NCBI GenBank assembly: GCA_027574665.1
Contig: CM050650.1
Coordinates: 55,535,304-55,599,303 of the forward strand
Reading direction: 5' to 3'
From: Rhynochetos jubatus
Lineage: Eukaryota > Chordata > Aves > Eurypygiformes > Rhynochetidae
DNA: 64,000 bases
Below, in pieces: positions 52,301 to 61,300 of the stretch. The position numbers and the translations under genes were made by a program. Within the stretch, counting starts at the first letter, position 1; every line of letters begins with the position of its first letter. The notes beneath the pieces are model-generated. The model did no database searches. It worked only from the letters and a program-made list of their open reading frames with translations, and was not told the origin of the DNA.

Positions 52301-55300
52301 AATGAACATACATTGCAGTCCTGAATCCAGGTAGTAACTTCGTCATCAGCAATGTCTTTGCCGGTGGCAGTCTTCAGGAGTTCATTGGTCTGTTCTTCCC
52401 GCTGACCGACTGTGGAAGAGCACTGCTGGTAACAGTCCTTATACCTCTGCCACAGCTGAAGGAGGCCCTTACTGGCACGCAGGCGCTCTGCAATCTCTTG
52501 CAGAAGGTTGTTCCACCTGGTGAATAGAATGGATGAATGATTGATACTTCTTCACAGTGAGGCACTGGAACAGGTTGCCCAGAGAAGCTGTGGATGCCCC
52601 ATCCCTGGCAGTGTTCAAGGCCAGGCTGGATGAGGCTGTGAGCAACCTGGTCTAGTGGAGGGTGTCCCTGTCCATGGCAGGGGGGTTGGAACTAGATGGT
52701 CCCTAAGGTAACTTCCAACCCAAACCAGTCTATGATTCTATGATTGAAGCCTGAGAGTCCACAAGCACTCTCCCTGCCCCTCTTCCTCTAGCATTTCCCA
52801 TGGTCTTTTGGCTTTTAAGAAATTCGGTAATAATCAAGATCCAGACTTCTATTTTTTTGGGGGTGGGGGGTGGGGGGAGGGATAAAAAGGAATCCAAGAA
52901 ATATATTGACAGGCTGTTCTGATCTGTCACAGCAAGTCTGATCTGTGCCTCATCTTGGATGTTCTATGTTAATGTTTGAGGTCAGAATTGGAGTACACTT
53001 TTTAACATGAACCTCCTGCTATTTCCACTTAGCACACTTTGGTTCAATGCACAGAGCATCCATGAACTGCCAGTACCAGATTCTTGCAAGGGCCAAAGAG
53101 GCCCAAAACAGGTGTAAACAACAAACCATTCATTCTGCTGCAATTTGTTCTCAAATTCTGACAGAATATTTAAAGTCATAAAGCTCTGTGTTAACACCCT
53201 TTTAAAATATTCCCAGACCTACTAAAATTCTTTATACTTTTATTACCCAATTAAATATCTAATCCCTCACTGAATTCTTGGCTATAATGGCAACCAGAAT
53301 TCACAATATTTTTCATTTCTTATTATATGATAAAAATGGTGAAGCTAAAATTCCATCAGTCATCACTGAAACTGTTAAATCCTACAGTACCTTTTTTGAA
53401 AGGGGGTGAATAATCCCTCCCTTCACTTCCAGATTGTAGGACAGGATGGAGCACAGATTAAAATAAATTTGGCATAACTGTTTTCAAAAAAACCCAAACC
53501 TTCCACCAAACTAGTTTTTACTTTTGGATCCTGCCTTTCTGTAGCTTCTCTGGATAAACCCTTACACTGGTTCTGGCTTGGATCCCAAGTTGACAAGCTG
53601 ATGGTGAAGGTTTAGACATTCCTGCCTATCATGCCCTTCCTATAACTACAAAGAGCAACCTAAAATCTGGGGAACCTGTTGCACGCATAGCAAACAAAAT
53701 TATCAGACAAGATTCTTGCATTTTAAGTGCAGTATTATTTTCCAGCATGGTAGTTATTAACCTTGTCTGGCAGCCATACATAGAGCAAAATTACTGACAG
53801 TAATGTCCAAATGCTTTGTTGGAGAAAATTATGTTTCATTAATTATTACTAGTAAATGAGAGAGTTCTGCCCCAGCCCTTGACAAAACGAATAATCACGC
53901 CTGCCCCCACAAGCCCCCAAATCCCAGAAAACATAAAATAAGAAAATACGACGACAATAGAAAGGATGGAAAACTGGGTCAATGGATAAATGCAAATTTA
54001 CCACTGAAAGTTCAACACAGAGACATTTTCTACCTCATATTCACTTCTTTCAAAGTGTTGGTAAGTGTTTCAGTCACTGGTGGGTGACATTCCTTCATCA
54101 ATTGATTGGTCACAGAACCAAATTTCTGTAAGCTGTTTTCTTGCTTTTCCAATTCATCCTGTAGGCTCTAAAACAGACAGAATATTTTTTTAAAAAAAGA
54201 AAAGATACATGAGGTAATACAATTGCATGATGTAGAAACATTTTAAAATAGTATGTATCAATCACATCATACAGGTTATGAATGCAAAACGTGATTTCAT
54301 GTGAGTTTCATCTAAGTAGAAATTTGTTTAATATAAAGACTGTTATTGGATTAATTTCATTCAATATGAAGGTGTAGCAAAAAGTAGATTTTAACCTATA
54401 ATCTAATCTTGTAAAAAAATTATTCTAAACAAGTACTCTTGCACAGAAAATGTAATTGCCAGGAATAAACTTAAATTTGCTGGCAAATACTGACACCACA
54501 AGTTCTCATTAGTTTAAGCACCTGGAAATGTTTGCATAATTATTTTTGATTCCAAAGATGAAAACTATCTTTGAAGTTAAATATTATTCTATGTAATAGA
54601 ACAATAATTTTAAGAATTTTTAAATTCAATTTTTTAATCATTTCCCATTAATATTAATTTATAATTTTGCTACAGGAGTCTCATTGTATTTTATGCTTTT
54701 CTAACAGTGGAAAACCACTTGAACATGCAAGTATCTCAGCTCTTGGAACATTATTTTCTTTCATCTTTAACCTACTGCAACCACCGGGTTGAGGCAGGAG
54801 AGGAGATTTAAAATGTGATCTCAGCATGTGCCAGCAGTTCAGAAGCCTCAGGCCACCTCAGAAGCAGAATGAGAAACTTTAGTTTTAATGGTCACCAGCA
54901 TGATTTAAAAACTTCTAACATTTTGACAGTATGGCTCAAAATGTAAAAAACAGCATCAAAAATTTAAAAAGAAAAGAATTATCACCATTTTATTTTTCTG
55001 CAAAATGAAAAATGCAATGGCTATTTGATAATGATTTCTCTTAAAGCCATGTGATTTTAATGTGCCAGTATGCCTGTTCTTCCATTTCTTATGAACCAAA
55101 ACATAGTTATCTGCATCCATGCAATGAGGAAAATATTAATCCATAAATCCAATCATAGTATCTCAAGAGGCATGGGATTCTTCTCACCTGAAGGTTATCA
55201 ACTTGGACTTTCACAGCTTCCAAAGAACCAGTTAGAAGATAAAAACGTGACAAAGAATATCTGGCTTCGGTCAGGTAACTATTCAGTTCTTCATAAGCTA

Positions 55301-58300
55301 CTTTGTAAATGCTCCACTGATCAAGGACAGATTGCAACAATATCTTCAGCTGGCCAACCTATGAGGAAAGAGGAAGGAGGAAAAAAGGTAAATTAAAAGC
55401 ATTCAATGTATTTGTTTTTTGTTTAAATTATTTCCTTCCTTTTGATCTCAGATACTACTTGTTCGACATGCTTAATCTCAAACCTGTTGGAGAATGAAGA
55501 TTTTGCACAACAATCAGCTGGACTTACAGTGGGTACAGCATAAAGTTCCACTTGATTTTATAAATCAATGGATAGCAGGAATGGCAGGGACTGAGAAGGT
55601 ATAATAAAGTCCATTCTACTTTGGCCCAAAGCATGACCAACAAAAATTGCCTAAGATTGAAACACGTATCCCTAAGGCAAGCAAGTCGGCCTATGAAAGT
55701 CAGCAGAGGGGCTAGCACTAACACACTGCCTTCCTCCTGAGAAAGCAGGCTGATGTTATGAAGCTTTGGATGATGACAGTTAATGCTGATCTCTTCCTTA
55801 TTCTGCAGGACTTGTGTGCTTGTAAAGGTAGTTCCTTACACATAATTTGTTAACTTTACACTAAATATCAGGAAGTATCTAGCAAGCTTCAATTACAAGA
55901 ATTAAAAGCATCCTTGAAATGGGAAATACTGTAACCCGTTTTATGTGGATTGTACACGCAAACTTGGGGATGGATGGAAACAGGGACACAACTCAAAATC
56001 TCTTCCCCTACAGTACAGAAGAAATCCACTAGTTGCAAGCTGCTAATTCTCCCTCTCCTCCATGTCCTATTCTGGGAGTTCTAGTTTGATGCTTTGTGAT
56101 TTTTTTACCATGTGATCCAGACTGGCCCAGGAATGGTTGATTTCTTGCAGTGTATTCATAACAGCAGAAGAGACTTCTTCCTTCTTGTTCTGTATCAAAG
56201 ACAGACCACTCTGCTCTACATTTTCCACTTCTTTTTCCTTTGTTCTTATTGATTCTTCTAATTCCTGGAAAGAAAAAGAAGATTCCTGACTACTTTTGTT
56301 TGATTAATTGAATAGATAATGCCTTGAGATAGAAAAGATGCCCATAAGCTCCTTAGTTTAAAAAATAGTAGAAGTCACACTTGCATACTTTGGCTTTTTA
56401 TGCTCAAGAGAATCATAACTCATGAGCAATTTTATTTAATATTTAATGTTCCCTTTAAAGCATAGTTGTTTATCATTAAATAGAAGTATGTCCTCTACAG
56501 TAAACTTCTGCGTAATCTTCTGCTCTCATATAAAAGTCCAAAACTCATTAAAAATAGGACAGCAGTTTGAATACATGGGAAAATTGTTGTGTCTTAAGTT
56601 TGTCCTAGAGCACTGAGAGAACTTTTTAATTAGTCCAAAGCTGGCTCAAGCCTCTGGAAAAAAAAAGAATTTTGCCACTCAAGGAAAAGGACAAAATGAC
56701 TTCCTAGGGAAAGATGTCAGTCTGCCATGCCTTCCCAAGTGGAGTCTTTATTCCTTTGCCAGGTCCCAGCAAAGCCCCTTGCCGGAGGACAGCAAGCCTA
56801 TCCCTAGATGACAAGTTCACTGGAGTCCAGCCAGTGACAACAAGCTATAGACGAAGGAATTTTCCTTATTGCCTTCTCAAGGTTGCATGCCTTTGGGAAG
56901 CATTAATGAGAAATCATATTGCTTTGCTCAGCATTCCCACATACTAACCCAAGAAAATGGGAAGAAAATTAACAGTTGGTATGAAAGCAAGTGAAGAAAA
57001 CAGGGCTGAGTACATAGGCACCAAGGCCATGACAACGTGTTAGCAGTATGTTTTGCTGCTTCAGGCAAGTGCTGACTGTGTTGTTGATTTACGATGATCC
57101 TAGATTGGTCATGGAAATGCTGATTCAAAGTTTGCCATTTTAATCTTGTTTTACCAGTTAAATGAAGTGCAGAATTTTTGGTATGTAAAATTCGCTAGTC
57201 ACAAAGCCTGTTATCTTCCTCATGCCACAATAACATGAGAATGAATTCACAAAATGAAGGAGAAGGAGCAAGAAGACTCAGTGAGCAGTTGCGAGTCACA
57301 CAGCACACTTCCATAAGATCATGCCTAGCCAGGGAACTACCTTTATAATTTCATGACACTGTGCAGGGTAATCCAAGAAAATCCTGCAGTGCTCCGACTC
57401 ATGGAAAATGTGTAGCTTCAGGCAGTGCAAACACTGAGTCTGAGCAGAGAGGGTAAGTATGGCTTGTAGGCTTCAGGCCAGCAGAGATTTGTGTTTACTG
57501 TCTGCAGGTAAAAGTAGTCAGCATGACATGGAAAGCAGACTGTGAGGTGACAGCAGTCTTGGGATGCCTCTACATTAAGTAGTATGCCTTGTGATCTCAG
57601 GTTATATTTTAATTCTCTGCAAGGCTTTCCTTACTGAGAGAGATGGATCATCAGGGAAAGTAGACAACACAACAAAACTCTGGGCAAACTGAAACCCCAT
57701 GTCTTTCAACAAATTACTCTCCCCAAGAGTAATTTATTAACAATACATGAAAAAAACAAGTGAATCATTGCCATTACAGACCTTATAGTTTAGACAGTGG
57801 GGACAGTATTTGGAACCAAATTCTGCCCAGCCTTGCAAACACTTGCCATTAACAGAATTTATCCCTGCACACATAAAACATACTTTTGTCTACATATGTA
57901 TTAAAGAGCATTTTGGCTGTACTGTTTATTCTTAGCCTTTTCTTCTCCATTATTTCACATTTCTTCCAACTTCTAGCAATGATCTTGTTCCATACTACAG
58001 TCTTGGAGCGATATTTTTTTTTTTTTAACCAGCTGACACGAAAGCAAACGCTTGTAAGTTGTACAAAGTAAATCTGACTTTCCAAAAGGTGACTTTTAAC
58101 ACTAAAAAAGGCATTTAAGTTTGTACAAGGTTGCTCCAAAATTCAGAATGTAAAACAGGCAAAAGTTTCAAACACCAAGAGTAGTAAATATTTCTGGTTC
58201 TCTGTGAAAGGGTTTCTTATTATTTTAAACTCATAACTGAATTAAAGACACATTACTGTTTCTGATCTGTAACAGGAAAAAACGGTTGCCTTCGCTTACT

Positions 58301-61300
58301 AATATGACACTAGGCAGCAACTAACATCGGTTAATAAATAAACCGCAGCTTTTGTACTAGATGAACCGGATACTTGGGAGTGTCTGATATAATTATTCCT
58401 TAAACAATTTGTTTCTCTGCTGATCAAAGTCTTGCCACTCATAACTGACTCCCCAAGTGTATTTACTAACTTCCCTGACCAAAAGGAACCATGAAGGTGA
58501 TAAATCAGATTCAGCTTTGAACTCCAGCTAAGCACAGCCGGCTGATCATGCTAGGCTATGCTAAATAACCCTCACTTCAGTCGTATGGGCTTATTGTGCT
58601 GAAACCACAAAAATACCTGAATTGAAACTAAGCACTGCAGCCAGTCTGAAAGCTTAGGTCAAGAACTTTGGAAAAAAAAAATTACTTCTAACATATCTGG
58701 CCTAAAGGACTATTTGCCTTTACAGAAACAAAGGTGGGGTTTCTACACTGGTGAATATAGATTAAATTCTCTTATGCATACTATTTGAATAGATTTCCAG
58801 CTGTTCTGTTTGTGAAGAACATAAAGCTAGAACATATTCATCCTATTCATTATGTGTATGCAGGATATACAGCCACACCAAGATAAACATGTTTCCTTAC
58901 TCCTGTTTAAGGGGATAAGAACACCAACATTTTGAGCATGCATTTGTCCTGACAAAGTTTAATTACACATGTGTTCTGGTGTGAAATTTATTATTTGGTG
59001 CCTGGTAGGACAAAATACTTCTGAGCAAAAATTATCTGATGCTTGATACCATGTAGAGGCCTTGTTTATAAATTCAGAAATATCTATTTTGCTTATACAC
59101 CTATAAGCTTCAGCTATAGGTGTATAACTCTAGCCTGACAGCTCCAAAGGCAGCTTCTAGCTATTTAAATATGTGCTATTCTGAGTAAGATATTCAGAGA
59201 CAACTGTGATACCCTATACACTGTGGTGTAGCCTTGTACGAATTTTGCATGAAAACCTGAGGAAGTTGTGAACTTATGTGCATGAGGCATAGCTCAGCTT
59301 TGCCTCATCCTGTCTTTGCCCATGATTCTCCTTCAGTCTTCTGAAAACAAAAGGGAATCCAGCACTACTACCTTCTCTGGATCGTCAAATATTTCAAAAC
59401 AACTGATTCCTAAGACAGTTCAATAAAAGCATAAAACCTTCTTGGATTCTAGCATTTTTCTTCAAACAGTCAGATGGAATATATCAGGTGGAAAAAGAAT
59501 GGAAAAAAGTGGGGGCGGAGGAAAGGTAGCGGTAAGGCAGAAAAAACAAGTTTCCAAATAGTCAAGCATGGTGTTCATGACATCAAGTTCCATAAGACTG
59601 GATAAACAGGAATAGGAACATATTCCTTTGATGGCCTTTCTATAGTTCGGTTATGTCTGGCATGCTTGGCAATGTCTTTGCTTTATTACACAATGCAAAG
59701 AAATAATGACTTTGGTTGCTTTCAAAGATCTATGGGACATTATTGTTCCTTCCTCATTTCTTACTGCTTTCACTTTAGGAATGAAATCTCTCCCTCACTG
59801 AAATAAAGAGGAGTTCTGTCACTGACTTCACTGATACAAAGACTTCACATGGCTTTATCACGTGTTGTTTCTAACGGTTGGAAAGCGAATATTGTTATTT
59901 ATAAGGGGATATTACCTGACAGTCTTTCAAAGCATTCTGTACTGAAGCCTGGTCTCCAATTTTCTGTTGCTCTTTCAGCTTCTTCTCTTGCGTTTCAAAC
60001 CAAGTTTTCAGGCACTGCACATTATTTTCATATTCTGTCCAGGATTCCTGCAGACTTTCCAACAGCTGGATCTGCAAAGAAACATGACCACGTACTTTCT
60101 CAAAGAACTGCCTTTATTGTTGGGTCAATTAAATAAGTCAGTGAAGACCAATGCTGACCAGTGTCTTCTTGGAAGTCAATGCTTTCAGACTTCAAAAATG
60201 GTGTATTTTTTTAATGAAAATATACTTTTAATAAAAACAGTATATTTAAAAACATAATGTAAAAACAGTGTATCGAATTGAAATATATCTGCTATTTGTA
60301 AAATAGCTCATAATAAAAAACCTGCTTTATCCAGACATAATTATATAGACACAACACCTTAAAATATTAAGACACACTGAAAGAAACTAACACTTTAGCA
60401 AAACATATTTATGAAGTGGAATTCTTTTCAGAGACCAAGGACCTCAGGACTTCCCAAATAAAACTAAGCATGCAAACATACGTTTTATCTTCCTTATTTA
60501 TAATTGTGTAAAGTAGATGAAGATTTATATTACCTCCTTTGTCAATTGACTGCTTTAAAGTTACTTAGATTTTTCTGACTGTTCTAAATGTTATTTAACC
60601 GCAAATGAAATAGCACTCCTTCATTTAAAAAAATAAACAAAAGAAACACAACAAACCAGAATTTGAAAACAGCAGCATTACCATAAAAAGCTTCCACATT
60701 ACTTAAAACAAACTTCACTCTAGGCAATGAGGTATCTTAATTAGCTGTAATCTTAGTTAGAACTGCTTGAGGATGGGATGGCCAATAGCAGCCTTGGCCA
60801 CAGCGACGATGAGACAGTTCTGAGTAAAGTAAGGAAAGCAAATAGCAGATTTAGAATAGCAGTTGTTGGTTTGTTCAGGTAAGCATGTTCCCATGGGAAA
60901 CTTTACTGAAGCATAAAGGAGTCGAGGAAGCTGGTTGATCTTCAAGGACAACCTCCTCCAGTCACAAAGATGACAAATCCATAGAAAGTGAATTACTAAG
61001 AATGAGCCTAGAAGCATGGCCTGGCCATACATGGCTGATGTCAGGAAAACAAAATCTTGGCTGCAACTTAACTAGTGAGGGACAAAAGCCCTCCTTGATA
61101 CTCTTCACCAGTACATCAGCCACTAACGGGAAACCACAGAATAGTCTGAGGCACACATTTCCTTCTTTGCTCCAATCTTACTGACAAGGTCTCCTCTCAC
61201 TCCTCCCAGGTCTTCATGCCAATTAACATATTTTGGCATACAGAGGTACTAGCCATGGTAGAGGAGGAAAGAATTAGGGGCTAATTAAGTATGCTAAACA

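Larger units (their letters stand above)
48202..52311 (-). other. Introns x7-x8 through x10-x11
   Basis: The introns are 48202-48556, 48712-49750, 49898-50896 and 51080-52311. They contain poly-A/T runs (49270, 49712, 51690) and no recognised repeat family or exon. Confidence 0.5.
52517..56108 (-). other. Introns x6-x7, x5-x6 and x4-x5
   Basis: The introns are 52517-54033, 54168-55187 and 55359-56108. The first begins at the x7 acceptor with a CR1 element and has a G-quadruplex-type tract at 52859-52881. The others are AT-rich with nothing recognised. Confidence 0.6.
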
